Of a stretch of DNA of 64,000 nucleotides, positions 33,789 to 43,166 are shown one piece after another (within the stretch, counting starts at the first letter, position 1; each line of letters opens with the position of its first letter). The DNA is taken from positions 4,045 through 68,044 of the forward strand of contig UNSJ01000004.1 in the NCBI GenBank assembly GCA_900548405.1, written 5' to 3'. This DNA is from Candidatus Gastranaerophilales bacterium (GTDB lineage: Bacteria > Cyanobacteriota > Vampirovibrionia > Gastranaerophilales > Gastranaerophilaceae). Below the pieces are notes generated by a model. The model was not told where the DNA came from and did not search any database. It saw only the letters and a program-made list of their open reading frames with translations. A program made the translations under genes and the position numbers.

Positions 33789-35443
33789 AAATAGAAACAG
33801 AAGATTTAACCAAAAAGCTCTCAGAAAATGAGGAGCTTTTTTTAGTAGGCAGTATAACTGAAAAATTTGACAGGTATGAAGAATTAAGAAACTCGCAGCT
33901 GACTGATATAAAATTGGTCCGCGATGCGATTTACAATTCTGATATACCGAAGCTTAACGGCTGGGACAGCAATATTGAACTTCCCGATATTTATGAACTT
34001 GCGCAGACATTGAAATCTCACATAAGTGAAAATTTGTATTCACATCCGGATGCAATGTTTGATGTATCAGGAACAACTCCGCAGACACAGTCTTTTGCAA
34101 ACCGCCAAAAAGCAATGCTTGTTAATACATTCGAGCAGATGAATATTGAAAATGAAATTGAAAAAATTATTGACGGGATTGTGGAAACAGGTGAAAGCAC
34201 ATTGTTCGTGGGCTGGGAAACAAAGATTAAATCCGTTAGACGTGCGCAGACGCTTGAAGAACAATTCTTAAATCCTGAAAAGCGAGGATTTGTAATAGAA
34301 GATAGAGTTGTTTACGATAATGCGATAATTAAACATATTAAATCCGAAGATTTTGTTTTTGATAAATATAACAAAGATAACTGGGATTCTTGCGCAAAAA
34401 TTTATAGAACTTATGCAACAACTGATGAGTTATTTTCGGATAAGTCAAATAATCTTTTAACGAAAGAAAAACTGGAAATTTTGAAAGGAGTGGTGGCAAA
34501 AAATAAAAGCCGTTCAGATGAGGACATTGCTGTTGACGGCAAAAAACTGGAAATATTAGAATTTTGGGGAGATATTGAGCTTGCAGACGGAAGTCTTTTA
34601 AAAAACTGGCTTATAGTAGTAGCAGGAAGACGTGAGATTATAAGGTTTGAATCAAACCCGTTTGTAACAAATCCTTTTATTCACGCAAATATAATTGAAT
34701 CACCAAAAACAGGCAGAGGAATTTCACCTTTGCGTGTGGCTTTAATATTAAATAACATAGCTTCAACTATTTTAAACAAACAAATCGATGCGCTGGCTTT
34801 AATGATGAACCCGCCGTATCTTGCACCTAAAGGGTGTTTTAAAGGTCAGCAGGATGTAAAACCAGGTAAAATTATTGAATATGATGCGGCATTAATGCCT
34901 ACTGCACCTACACCCCTATCTTTTGATAAAGCTATGGTAGGTTGGGACTTCTTAAATTACTTTAAGTCTACAATTGAAAGTGCGACAGGTATTTTCAAAA
35001 ATATGGCAGGAAATCTTCAAGCTGCACAGAGAACCGCTACCGAATTAAACTATTCGGTCAGCGGACAGGAGGCTCGTTTGAATATGATATTGGATGCTGT
35101 TAATCGTAAGATTATAGTTCCTATGGTGGAAAAAACTGCTGAAATTATTTCAAACTTTAAGCTTGGCAGAGAATTAATCGGAGTTAATGACAGAGGAAAA
35201 ACAAGTTTTATTGAAATTGATGATGAAGTGAGAAATGCTAATTATGTTTACCGTTACGGCGATAGAAAAGCAACTTTTGAAAGAAAGTCAAGATTGAAAG
35301 AACTTTTTGAAGTCGTAAGCTCATTTGCACAAGTTCCTGAAGTTGAAGAAAAAATTGACTGGCTTGAATGCTTTAAATTTGCACTTGAACAGTATGGAAT
35401 AGAAAATGCCAACAACTTTTTGTTAAGTGACGAAAATCAATAG
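33785..35443 (+). CDS. Phage portal protein
   Basis: The 552-residue protein has the portal pattern: NIELPDIYELAQTLKSHISENLYSHPDAMFDVSG (N-terminal wing), GVVETGESTLFVGWETK-like middle, and SPLRVALILNNIASTILNKQIDALALMMNPPYLA, then GNLQAAQRTATELNYSVSGQEARLNMILDAVNRKIIVPMVEKTAEI in the stem/crown region. The portal dodecamer sits at the head vertex, docks the terminase and passes DNA. It overlaps the GNAT gene by 4 bp. A terminator starts at the stop codon, ending this transcript segment. Confidence 0.8.
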   Translation: MKIETEDLTKKLSENEELFLVGSITEKFDRYEELRNSQLTDIKLVRDAIYNSDIPKLNGWDSNIELPDIYELAQTLKSHISENLYSHPDAMFDVSGTTPQTQSFANRQKAMLVNTFEQMNIENEIEKIIDGIVETGESTLFVGWETKIKSVRRAQTLEEQFLNPEKRGFVIEDRVVYDNAIIKHIKSEDFVFDKYNKDNWDSCAKIYRTYATTDELFSDKSNNLLTKEKLEILKGVVAKNKSRSDEDIAVDGKKLEILEFWGDIELADGSLLKNWLIVVAGRREIIRFESNPFVTNPFIHANIIESPKTGRGISPLRVALILNNIASTILNKQIDALALMMNPPYLAPKGCFKGQQDVKPGKIIEYDAALMPTAPTPLSFDKAMVGWDFLNYFKSTIESATGIFKNMAGNLQAAQRTATELNYSVSGQEARLNMILDAVNRKIIVPMVEKTAEIISNFKLGRELIGVNDRGKTSFIEIDDEVRNANYVYRYGDRKATFERKSRLKELFEVVSSFAQVPEVEEKIDWLECFKFALEQYGIENANNFLLSDENQ

Positions 35444-35466
35444 TGCCGCATAAGCGGCACTTTATC
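35442..35466 (+). terminator. Terminator overlapping portal stop codon
   Basis: AGTGCCGC and GCGGCACT pair around ATAA and are followed by TTATCTT. The hairpin begins inside the portal stop TAG. Confidence 0.8.
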
Positions 35467-35524
35467 TTAACACAGCTAAAAGTATTATATACAAACAATC
35501 ATTTTTGAGTAAAATAATATTATT

Positions 35525-35989
35525 ATGAAAAAATTAATTTTAATATTATTGTTATTACTCTTTCAAATTCCTGTATTTAGTGAGGAATTTCCTCCTACCG
35601 GAGCAGGTATTGAAGTAACCAAAGAAACCAATCCGATATACTGGGGGTATTTTGAAGATTATGGTAAAGCTTTAAAGCAGGCACTGGAAGCAGAAAAGAT
35701 GTTTCGCCTTCGTGGTTGGGGATCAAATTGTGAATATATAGTAACACGTAATGGAGAGATAAAAGGTATTAAAACCAATATATATCAGAATGATTATTTT
35801 GATGAGAAAGTAAAAAATATAATTTTATCTGTAAAACCTTTACCTTTTCGTGACGGAATGAATATGGATGAGATGCGTTTTAGCGTGTATCTTGGTTATG
35901 AAAGATATAATGAGATTGATATAAGTGTTGGTGGCTCTTTTATAGATAATAAAGAAATATTTAGTTTGATGATAATAACAAATAAATAA
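35525..35989 (+). CDS. Secreted TonB-C-like small protein, island cargo (moron-like)
   Basis: The 154-residue precursor has a clear Sec signal peptide (LILILLLLLFQIPVFSEE, cleavage near residue 19). The mature part resembles a TonB/TolA C-terminal fold: SNCEYIVTRNGEIKGIKTN, FDEKVKNIILSVKPLPFRDGM, FSVYLGYERY. It is likely periplasmic. It is flanked by terminators on both sides (35442 and 36021), and AT-rich promoter-like sequence precedes it, the arrangement of phage morons expressed independently of virion genes. The role is unknown; a host-surface effect is inferred. Confidence 0.6.
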   Translation: MKKLILILLLLLFQIPVFSEEFPPTGAGIEVTKETNPIYWGYFEDYGKALKQALEAEKMFRLRGWGSNCEYIVTRNGEIKGIKTNIYQNDYFDEKVKNIILSVKPLPFRDGMNMDEMRFSVYLGYERYNEIDISVGGSFIDNKEIFSLMIITNK

Positions 35990-36020
35990 TTAAGAATAGC
36001 AGAGAAGTATGATTATTTCA

Positions 36021-36047
36021 AACCGCTGAAAACAGCGGTTTTATTTT
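36021..36047 (+). terminator. Rho-independent terminator
   Basis: AACCGCTG and CAGCGGTT pair around AAAA and are followed by TTATTTT. It closes the small secreted-protein unit. Confidence 0.85.
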
Positions 36048-36076
36048 AGTGTGAAAAAATAGAAAGGAAAGAAAAC

Positions 36077-36913
36077 ATGAAAAAACATGCTATGGCTAAC
36101 GAATACAAGATTTTATGCTCGGAAGCAAATTCAATGGTTAAAATGAAGAACGGTGCAGTAACATCAAACGGGTGGACAAAGGTTGACGGTGAACATGACC
36201 TTCGCAGTAACTTTAAAGGAGTTCTTTATGAAAAGGACGGACAATATGCTCTTTGTTTTGTTGGTACAGACAGGTTCAGTGCAAAAGACTGGGGCGCAAA
36301 CGCTAAAATGGCTCTGACCGGTGAAAGTAGACAAATTAAATTGGCTCAAAAATTTGCAGATAAAATGCAAAAAGAATATGGTTTAAATTCAGAAAACACT
36401 GAATCAATCGGACATTCGGAAGGCGGTACAGAGGCAACTGCCGTTGGTATTCAATATGGTCTGCAAACTACAACTTTTAATGCATTCGGTGTCGGTAAAA
36501 AATATGCAGAGCCGGGCAAAAATTATGATAATTTAATTACTAATTACAGAGATCCTCATGACCCAGTTTCAAAACTTAAAGAAAATGTCGGAACAACATA
36601 CATTACCCCGAATTTACAAAATGAATTAATGTCAACAACTCCTTTCGGTTCTGTTAAGGCACATAGAATAGATAATATGGGGGATTGTACACAGTCTTTA
36701 CCTGTTGATTATTACAAAAAATCTAATCCGTTCTTTATCAATAAAATTTCTGATGCAGATATTTCAAGACAGGATATTGCAAATATGGAATCTGGTTTAT
36801 TTAAAGTTTATGAAAAAGAAATTGATAAACGTATGACAAACAATAAGATAGGTAATTCTTCAGAAGATAAATGGGTTACTATTAATGGAAATCATGTTTT
36901 GATTAAAGATTAG
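36077..36913 (+). CDS. Alpha/beta hydrolase, lipase-class-3-like
   Basis: The 278-residue protein has the nucleophile elbow G-H-S-E-G-G near residue 113 (GxSxG), preceded by ALCFVGTDRFSAKDWGANAKMAL. This fits class-3 lipase-type serine hydrolases, with the oxyanion strand CFVGT and a possible catalytic Asp in NYRDPHDPVSKL. A C-terminal His is plausible but not certain. No signal peptide is present. It lies between the moron-like gene and terminase large subunit, with AAAGGAAAG before the ATG. It could be phage cargo or a lysis-related esterase; the substrate is unknown. Confidence 0.7.
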   Translation: MKKHAMANEYKILCSEANSMVKMKNGAVTSNGWTKVDGEHDLRSNFKGVLYEKDGQYALCFVGTDRFSAKDWGANAKMALTGESRQIKLAQKFADKMQKEYGLNSENTESIGHSEGGTEATAVGIQYGLQTTTFNAFGVGKKYAEPGKNYDNLITNYRDPHDPVSKLKENVGTTYITPNLQNELMSTTPFGSVKAHRIDNMGDCTQSLPVDYYKKSNPFFINKISDADISRQDIANMESGLFKVYEKEIDKRMTNNKIGNSSEDKWVTINGNHVLIKD

Positions 36914-36934
36914 TATTTATAAGTTGGGGAGGTT

Positions 36935-38224
36935 ATGTTATATAAACTTTTAAAATCGCAGAGGGAGTTTTTGGAAATCCCTCATGATTATACTTTGGAT
37001 GTTGCTGTTTATCAGGGAGGTTACGGCTCCGGAAAAACTTTTTCAGGTTCTTTGCTCGGGATTTTGCTTGCTTTAAAATTTCCTGGAATAAGAGGACTTG
37101 TCGGTGCACAAACTTACACTCTCGTCAGGGATACGACATTACAAACTTATTTTGAACACCTTGATAATTTTGGTTTTGTTGAAGGGAATGAGTATGAATG
37201 GTCTTCTTCTCTGCAAAAATTATCTTTTAAAAACGGTTCGGAAATCCTTTTCAGACATTTTGACGAACCTAATAAGCTTAAGTCCTTAAACTTGGGTTTT
37301 GTAGAAATTGAGGAAATGTCAGATATTCCTTATGATACTTTCAAAATGCTTTTAGGGCGTATGCGGCAAAGAGTTAAGAAAGTTTGGAAAAATTTTACAT
37401 ACAGAATTTTTGGTCACACTAACCCGGAGATGCAAAGAGGCTGGGTTTATAAAACTTTTGTTGAAAATCCTTCGCCGAATTACAGATTAATTACGGCACC
37501 TACTACGCAGAATATTTATCTGCCTGAAGGGTTTTGTGATGAATTAAAAAAACTATATGATGAACAATATTATAATATTTTTGTTCTTGCTCAAAACGGT
37601 GAATATAATAACGGGCTGGTTGTTAAAGATTTTACAGACGAGAACGTGCGAGAAATCGCATATCAGCCTGATATGGATTTGCATATATCATGCGATTTCA
37701 ACGTTGATCCTATGTGCTGGGTGCTTGCTCATAAAACCGATGATAAAGTTTTTTATTTTGATGAAATTGCAATGGAAAACACTACAACTGCAAAAGCGTG
37801 CGATGAATTTTACAAACGTTATCCGTGTCATAAAGGAAAAGTTATTATAAATGGTGATGCATCCGGAGATAACCGGAGCTGTACAAGCGAATACACCAAT
37901 TACGTTATAATTAAGAAAAAACTTTTGCAGTACGGATATGATGTTGAAATCCAGATTAAAGCATTTAACCCTCCAATCAAAAACAGAATTATGGCTTTTA
38001 ACTCAAAAGTTCGTTCTGCAGACGGAGAGGTTTGTCTTTTTGTAGATAAAAAGTGCGAAAAACTGTTATTCAATATTTATAATTTGAAATACAAAGAGGG
38101 TTCATCAAAAATCGATGTGCCTACATATCAGCAGATAAAGCAGTCAAAGGAATTGAAGTTTCTGTCGCATCCTATTGATGCAGCCTCATATCTTGTTGAC
38201 TTTTATTGGCCGATTACACTGTAA
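36935..38224 (+). CDS. Phage terminase large subunit
   Basis: The 429-residue protein has Walker A GGYGSGKT (28-35), Walker B-like GFVEIEEMSD and the nuclease block with HISCDFNVDPMCWVLAHK (metal-binding Asp), then GDASGDNRS. It packages DNA into the head by ATP-driven translocation and cuts the concatemer. Length is typical. GGGGAGG precedes the ATG. It lies at the distal end of the gene run, downstream of capsid, terminase small subunit and portal, the reverse of the common order. Confidence 0.9.
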   Translation: MLYKLLKSQREFLEIPHDYTLDVAVYQGGYGSGKTFSGSLLGILLALKFPGIRGLVGAQTYTLVRDTTLQTYFEHLDNFGFVEGNEYEWSSSLQKLSFKNGSEILFRHFDEPNKLKSLNLGFVEIEEMSDIPYDTFKMLLGRMRQRVKKVWKNFTYRIFGHTNPEMQRGWVYKTFVENPSPNYRLITAPTTQNIYLPEGFCDELKKLYDEQYYNIFVLAQNGEYNNGLVVKDFTDENVREIAYQPDMDLHISCDFNVDPMCWVLAHKTDDKVFYFDEIAMENTTTAKACDEFYKRYPCHKGKVIINGDASGDNRSCTSEYTNYVIIKKKLLQYGYDVEIQIKAFNPPIKNRIMAFNSKVRSADGEVCLFVDKKCEKLLFNIYNLKYKEGSSKIDVPTYQQIKQSKELKFLSHPIDAASYLVDFYWPITL

Positions 38225-38236
38225 AGAAGGGATTTT

Positions 38237-38467
38237 ATGGAAGATTTTGTACAATACTCACCAATATTAATTGTTATTTTTATGTTTTTTATTCAGCATA
38301 AGATTTTTGTTACACCTGAGCAGCTGGAAAAAAAGCATAGAGAGATAATAGAAGAAATAGAAGAAAAATTTGTAACGATAAACAGTTTTAAAGATTTAAA
38401 AGACCAATTCAGTGAAGTTAAAGAGAAAATTGATAAAATGTACGATTTGTTAATTGACTTAAAATGA
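38237..38467 (+). CDS. Small membrane/coiled-coil protein, holin-like
   Basis: The 76-residue protein has one hydrophobic segment (residues 8-24, ILIVIFMFFIQHKIFV) and then a charged coiled-coil (EQLEKKHREIIEEIEEKF, DQFSEVKEKIDKMYDLLIDL). Small proteins of this layout next to terminase genes are often holins or spanin/hemolysin-XhlA-like proteins. AAGGGA precedes the ATG. It ends the phage-type run; the next 125 bp contain no recognised gene. Confidence 0.5.
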   Translation: MEDFVQYSPILIVIFMFFIQHKIFVTPEQLEKKHREIIEEIEEKFVTINSFKDLKDQFSEVKEKIDKMYDLLIDLK

Positions 38468-38593
38468 TGTTAACAAATGTTACATAAGTCCCATGTTTTT
38501 TAAAGTTTTACTTGAAAAATGTCGTTAATGCGAATAACAGACATGTTGTTACTAAGTTAAATCTAAAGTAAATCTAAAGAAAGGGTAAAAAAA

Positions 38594-40231
38594 ATGGGAT
38601 TGGCAGCTTCACAAGCAAGATTTTTAGCCATAACATCCAGAAAGATGAATTGCGAATTTCAATCAATGCAAATTGCGCAAGAAAAACTTTCTGTTACCCG
38701 TGATTTGCAAAAAGCATCTCAAGAGTATCAAAACTCATTGTCTGCAACAAAACTTGTTTGGGATACTGAGGATAATACTGTTTACGATTTATCTTATGAT
38801 GTAATGATGACACCGTCTATGGCGAACGATTATAACCCTTATCTTGTTACTGATACAAAAGGAAAAATCGTTCTTTCAGAAAGTATGTTTAATGCAGCAG
38901 TAGATGCAGGAGTTATTGATGCAAAAACAGGGGATCCGAAAAAAGGTACAAAAACGATTGGTACCGAAACTTCAACAAATGACGGATCTCGTAACGCATT
39001 TTTATATCAAATGGGTGTCAGAAATCAAATAACACCTGAAACTGTCACTGCAATTAAAAATTTAGGTAATAAAGGATATACTAATTCAGGTATTGGTGGA
39101 GAAGCGTTAGACAAAACTATTGCTAACGCATTCAATACAAATTCGTTTATTACATATATGAAAAACGCTAAAAGCGAAGACGGGAAGTCTTCTATTTATG
39201 CGCTTAATGTCGGTGATATATTATCAAGCAGCGGATACAGTTTTGGAACTTCTAAATCAGAATTTAGTAATAATCAAGTGATAATTACTAAATCAGGTTC
39301 ACCTATATCAGAAAGTGAAATGCAGAAGCTGACACTAGGTGAGCTGTTATCAGGCCAATATGAATTGACAGGACGTATGAATGCTGAAGCAATGAGAACT
39401 CTTGCTCAAAGTATTTTGAAATCTATGGGCACAACATTAGGTTGGCAAAATGCAAATATCGGCGGTTTAAATGTTGATGATGAATCTAATGAAGCGTTAC
39501 TTCAAGCAATGGAATTTACTTTAAAATGTTTAAACAAAGATTACGACACATCTTCAGGTGGTAAGATATTATCTAACTCTGTATCAAATGCAATTAACCA
39601 GGCAGCACAAACAAATAGTATTGTATCAGGTGAAAATAATGTATCATCAGTAAGTTTGACAAATATGTTAAAATCATTCCTTACCAACTTTGCTGTTGCA
39701 ATAGAAGGTTTTGACTGCGGATATTATGTAACGGAAAATGACAAAAACAAATCAACTTATGTTACAGATGATATTGGCTATCAGTTCTTGATTAAAAACG
39801 ATAATACATCAATTGATGAAAAAGATGTATTAATGGCAGATTTCTATAACCAATTATATAATAACTTATGCGTAAGCGGTGCTTCAACAGACGTAAATAA
39901 ACAGCAGCAGGTTACTGATAAGAGTTATTTATCAAATGCAATTAAAAACGGTCAATTGTTCATATCATCATTGAATAATGACGGCTACTTCTATCAAGGT
40001 GCTTATACATTGAACGGTCACGTTGCGGAAGTCGCCGATGAAGATGCAATTGCACAGGCAGAAGCAGAATACAATGTAATTAAAAATAAATTGAATTATA
40101 AAGAAGAAACTCTTGAACTTGATATGAAAAATATTGATACAGAGTTATCATCACTGACAACCGAATACGATACAGTTAAAAACTTAATCAGTAAAAACGT
40201 AGAAAAAGTATTCACAATGTTCAGCACTTAG
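38594..40231 (+). CDS. Large protein with axial-type helical ends, unknown
   Basis: The 545-residue protein opens MGLAASQARFLAITSRKMN and is helical to about residue 60. Its middle is Ser/Asn/Thr-rich, and it ends in a coiled-coil (LELDMKNIDTELSSLTTEYDTVKNLISKNVEKVF). Helical termini with a variable centre are a general feature of flagellar and injectisome axial proteins, and no signal peptide is present. The resemblance is structural only. AAAGAAAGG precedes the ATG, and TAAATCTAAAG is repeated twice just upstream. It lies just before secA, outside the phage run. Confidence 0.6.
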   Translation: MGLAASQARFLAITSRKMNCEFQSMQIAQEKLSVTRDLQKASQEYQNSLSATKLVWDTEDNTVYDLSYDVMMTPSMANDYNPYLVTDTKGKIVLSESMFNAAVDAGVIDAKTGDPKKGTKTIGTETSTNDGSRNAFLYQMGVRNQITPETVTAIKNLGNKGYTNSGIGGEALDKTIANAFNTNSFITYMKNAKSEDGKSSIYALNVGDILSSSGYSFGTSKSEFSNNQVIITKSGSPISESEMQKLTLGELLSGQYELTGRMNAEAMRTLAQSILKSMGTTLGWQNANIGGLNVDDESNEALLQAMEFTLKCLNKDYDTSSGGKILSNSVSNAINQAAQTNSIVSGENNVSSVSLTNMLKSFLTNFAVAIEGFDCGYYVTENDKNKSTYVTDDIGYQFLIKNDNTSIDEKDVLMADFYNQLYNNLCVSGASTDVNKQQQVTDKSYLSNAIKNGQLFISSLNNDGYFYQGAYTLNGHVAEVADEDAIAQAEAEYNVIKNKLNYKEETLELDMKNIDTELSSLTTEYDTVKNLISKNVEKVFTMFST

Positions 40232-40323
40232 TAAATAATAAATATTTCCTTAAGAATTAACAAAATTTCCTTGTCCGTGTTAGTATTATTATAAGAATAC
40301 CAGACGGAGAGGAAATTTTTATA

Positions 40324-42960
40324 ATGTTAAGCTTCTTATTAAATATGTTGGGCGATCCTAACGAAAAAAAAGTCAAGAGTATAATGGGAATTATTGACCA
40401 TATTAATGCATTGGAACCGCAGTTTGAAAAGTTAACGGATGAGGAATTGCGTGCTAAAACCGATGAGTTCAAGGAAATTTTGGCAAAACGCCCTACATCA
40501 TCAGATTTCAAGACAGACAGAAAACTTGAAAAAGAAGCTTTGGATAAAATCCTTCCCGAAGCGTTTGCGACTGTGCGTGAAGCAGGTAAACGTGTGTTAA
40601 ATATGCGTCACTTTGATGTTCAGCTCGTAGGCGGATATTTTCTTCATAACGGTCATATCGCAGAAATGAGAACAGGTGAAGGTAAAACTCTTGTTGCAAC
40701 CTTGCCTGCATATTTAAACGCTCTTACAGGAAAAGGTGTCCACGTAATCACTGTTAACGATTACCTTGCAAAACGTGACAGCGAATGGATGGGTAAAATT
40801 TATAAATTTTTAGGATTGTCAGTTGGTGTTATTTTGTCAGGCGGTCGTTCTGCTGAAGATTTTGAATCTAAAAAAGCAGCATATGATTGTGATATTACAT
40901 ACGGAACAAATAACGAGTTCGGCTTTGACTACCTCCGTGACAATATGGCAGGAAGCCTTGAAATGCTTGTGCAGCGTCCTTATAATTATGCGATTATCGA
41001 CGAAGTTGACAGTATTTTAATTGATGAGGCCAGAACTCCTCTTATTATCAGCGGTCGTCTTGAAAAATCTGCCGAAACTTACCAGCTAATGGCAAAAGTT
41101 GCTCCGCAATTAGAAAAGATTAAAGATTACGAAGTTGATGAAAAGAATAAAAATATTATCTTGACAGAAGACGGTATTGACAGAGCTCAAGAGATTATCG
41201 GTGTAGATGATTTATTTGATATTAACACTCAATATGCTCACCATTTATTACAGGCTCTGAAGGCAAAAGAACTTTTTGTTAAAGACACGGATTACGTTGT
41301 AAGAAACGGCGAAGTTATGATTGTTGACGAATTTACTGGTCGTTTAATGGAGGGAAGACGATGGTCTGACGGACTTCATCAGGCTATTGAAGCAAAAGAA
41401 GGCGTTAAAATTCAGGATGAAACACAAACTTTAGCAAGTATTACTTTCCAAAACCTGTTCAGACTTTATCCGAAACTTTCAGGTATGACAGGTACTGCTA
41501 TGACTGAAGAAGCTGAATTCGGCAAGATTTATAACCTTGAAGTTACAACTATTCCTACAAACAAGCCTGATATTAGAATTAATTATTCTGATGTAATATA
41601 TAAAAACGAACGCGCTAAGTATAACGCGGTTGTCGAAGACATTATCCAAATGCATGAAGCAGGACGTCCTGTTCTTGTTGGTACAATCAGTATTGAAAAA
41701 TCAGAATATGTATCCGATTTATTGAAAAAGCGCGGAATTCCTCATCACGTTTTGAACGCAAAACACCACGAAAGAGAAGCTTATATTATTGCACAGGCAG
41801 GACGTGTCGGAGCCGTTACTATTGCAACCAATATGGCAGGCCGCGGTACTGATATTCTCTTAGGTGGTAATGCCGAGTTCCTTGCAAAGGAAATGCTTGA
41901 TAACAGAGGAATTACTCCTGAAAGTGAAAATTATGAAGCTGAAAAAGAAGCAGCATTGGCAGAGGCTCGTTCCATTACAGAGGCAGAACATGCAAAAGTT
42001 GTGGAAGCAGGCGGTTTGCACGTAATAGGTACAGAACGCCACGAATCACGCCGTATTGATAACCAGTTAAGAGGTCGTGCTGCTCGTCAGGGCGATCCGG
42101 GGTCTACAAGATTTTTCTTATCTTTGGAAGACAACTTAATGAGAATATTCGGCGGTGATAAGATTACTGCATTAATGAATATGATGCAGGTTGATGAAAA
42201 TATGGCTATTGAAAACTCTCTTATTACAAGACAAATTCAATCAGCTCAAAAGAAAGTTGAAACTTATCACTTTGACATAAGAAAGAGCGTTCTTGAATAT
42301 GATGATGTTATGAATATTCAACGTGAAAAATTCTATGCTCAGCGCAGAAAAGTTCTTGCAGGCGGAAATCTTTCAGAAGATATCTATTATATGATAGAAA
42401 AAGAAATAGACAGACTTTTAAGAAGCTATATAGCTCCTGATTTACACCCTGAAGAATATATTTTTGAAGACTTACAGACAATGGTTAAAGAACTTCATTC
42501 AATCATTCCTCAGCTATCAGGTATTCAGGTTTCTGATATTCAAAATTTAAGATTTGAAGCTATTTATGATAAGTTAAAAGACTTTGCGCTTCAATCTTAC
42601 AGAGATCATGAAACAGAAGTTATTAATTTCTATAATCAGGTTGTAGCTCAGTATGACACAGAAGCTGTTCCTCAAGAAGCTTTCAGCGATAACAATGTTA
42701 TCCGTAACCTTGAAAAAGATATTCTTCTTCGTGTAGTTGATAATAAATGGATTGACCACCTTCACAATATTGATATGCTGAGAGAAGGCATCGGACTGCG
42801 AGCTTACGGTCAGAAAGATCCGTTAATCGAATACAAACGTGAAGCATACGACTTGTTTAATAAAATGATGTATGAAATTCAGGGAGATACCGTAAAACAC
42901 CTGTTTAGAACAAAATTCGGAATACAGGTTATCGGACCTTCAGATGAAGATGTAGCATAA
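40324..42960 (+). CDS. secA: Preprotein translocase ATPase SecA
   Basis: The 878-residue protein has [11 protein letters not shown] (Walker A near residue 118), [53 protein letters not shown] and [22 protein letters not shown]. SecA drives Sec-dependent export through SecYEG. The C-terminal Cys-rich zinc finger of many SecA proteins is absent; the protein ends [17 protein letters not shown] precedes the ATG. A strong terminator follows its stop, so it is monocistronic. Confidence 0.97.
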   Translation: MLSFLLNMLGDPNEKKVKSIMGIIDHINALEPQFEKLTDEELRAKTDEFKEILAKRPTSSDFKTDRKLEKEALDKILPEAFATVREAGKRVLNMRHFDVQLVGGYFLHNGHIAEMRTGEGKTLVATLPAYLNALTGKGVHVITVNDYLAKRDSEWMGKIYKFLGLSVGVILSGGRSAEDFESKKAAYDCDITYGTNNEFGFDYLRDNMAGSLEMLVQRPYNYAIIDEVDSILIDEARTPLIISGRLEKSAETYQLMAKVAPQLEKIKDYEVDEKNKNIILTEDGIDRAQEIIGVDDLFDINTQYAHHLLQALKAKELFVKDTDYVVRNGEVMIVDEFTGRLMEGRRWSDGLHQAIEAKEGVKIQDETQTLASITFQNLFRLYPKLSGMTGTAMTEEAEFGKIYNLEVTTIPTNKPDIRINYSDVIYKNERAKYNAVVEDIIQMHEAGRPVLVGTISIEKSEYVSDLLKKRGIPHHVLNAKHHEREAYIIAQAGRVGAVTIATNMAGRGTDILLGGNAEFLAKEMLDNRGITPESENYEAEKEAALAEARSITEAEHAKVVEAGGLHVIGTERHESRRIDNQLRGRAARQGDPGSTRFFLSLEDNLMRIFGGDKITALMNMMQVDENMAIENSLITRQIQSAQKKVETYHFDIRKSVLEYDDVMNIQREKFYAQRRKVLAGGNLSEDIYYMIEKEIDRLLRSYIAPDLHPEEYIFEDLQTMVKELHSIIPQLSGIQVSDIQNLRFEAIYDKLKDFALQSYRDHETEVINFYNQVVAQYDTEAVPQEAFSDNNVIRNLEKDILLRVVDNKWIDHLHNIDMLREGIGLRAYGQKDPLIEYKREAYDLFNKMMYEIQGDTVKHLFRTKFGIQVIGPSDEDVA

Positions 42961-42987
42961 AAAAAGCGGTTTTAAACCGCTTTTTTT
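42961..42987 (+). terminator. Terminator after secA
   Basis: AAAAAGCGGTTT pairs with AAACCGCTTTTT around a short loop, and a T-run follows; it begins directly after the secA stop. Confidence 0.88.
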
Positions 42988-42990
42988 ATC

Positions 42991-43019
42991 TTGAAAAAGT
43001 TTATAAAAAATGTTATAAT
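42991..43019 (+). promoter_or_regulatory. Promoter of prepilin locus B
   Basis: TTGAAA (42991-42996), a 17-bp spacer and TATAAT (43014-43019). It begins 4 bp after the secA terminator, and the leader ATG (43075) follows about 55 bp downstream of the -10. Confidence 0.75.
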
Positions 43020-43074
43020 AATAAAACAGCCAATGTAGTCGCTGAACCATTAAATAAAGGAAAGGAAGCAAATT

Positions 43075-43166
43075 ATGAAAAAAATTAGTTATGTCGGGGG
43101 GGGGGCAGACTTTTAAGCTCCAACCTTAAAGGATTCACTCTTGCTGAAGGTGCTACGCACGTAGCC
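43075..43166 (+). repeat. Leader B: ATG, G10 tract, in-frame palindrome and 60-bp duplication
   Basis: After GGAAG, the ATG at 43075 opens MKKISYV, then ten G (43096-43105), and it stops at a TAA soon after. With eleven (or eight) G the frame is open through RLLSSNLKGFTLAEGATHVAM to the prepilin body. The 19-mer starting GGATTCACTC at 43131 is repeated exactly at 43191. The 41 bp between them hold GCTACG-CA-CGTAGC (43152-43165). The fused product would have two prepilin-type FTLAE sites in tandem. Confidence 0.75.
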
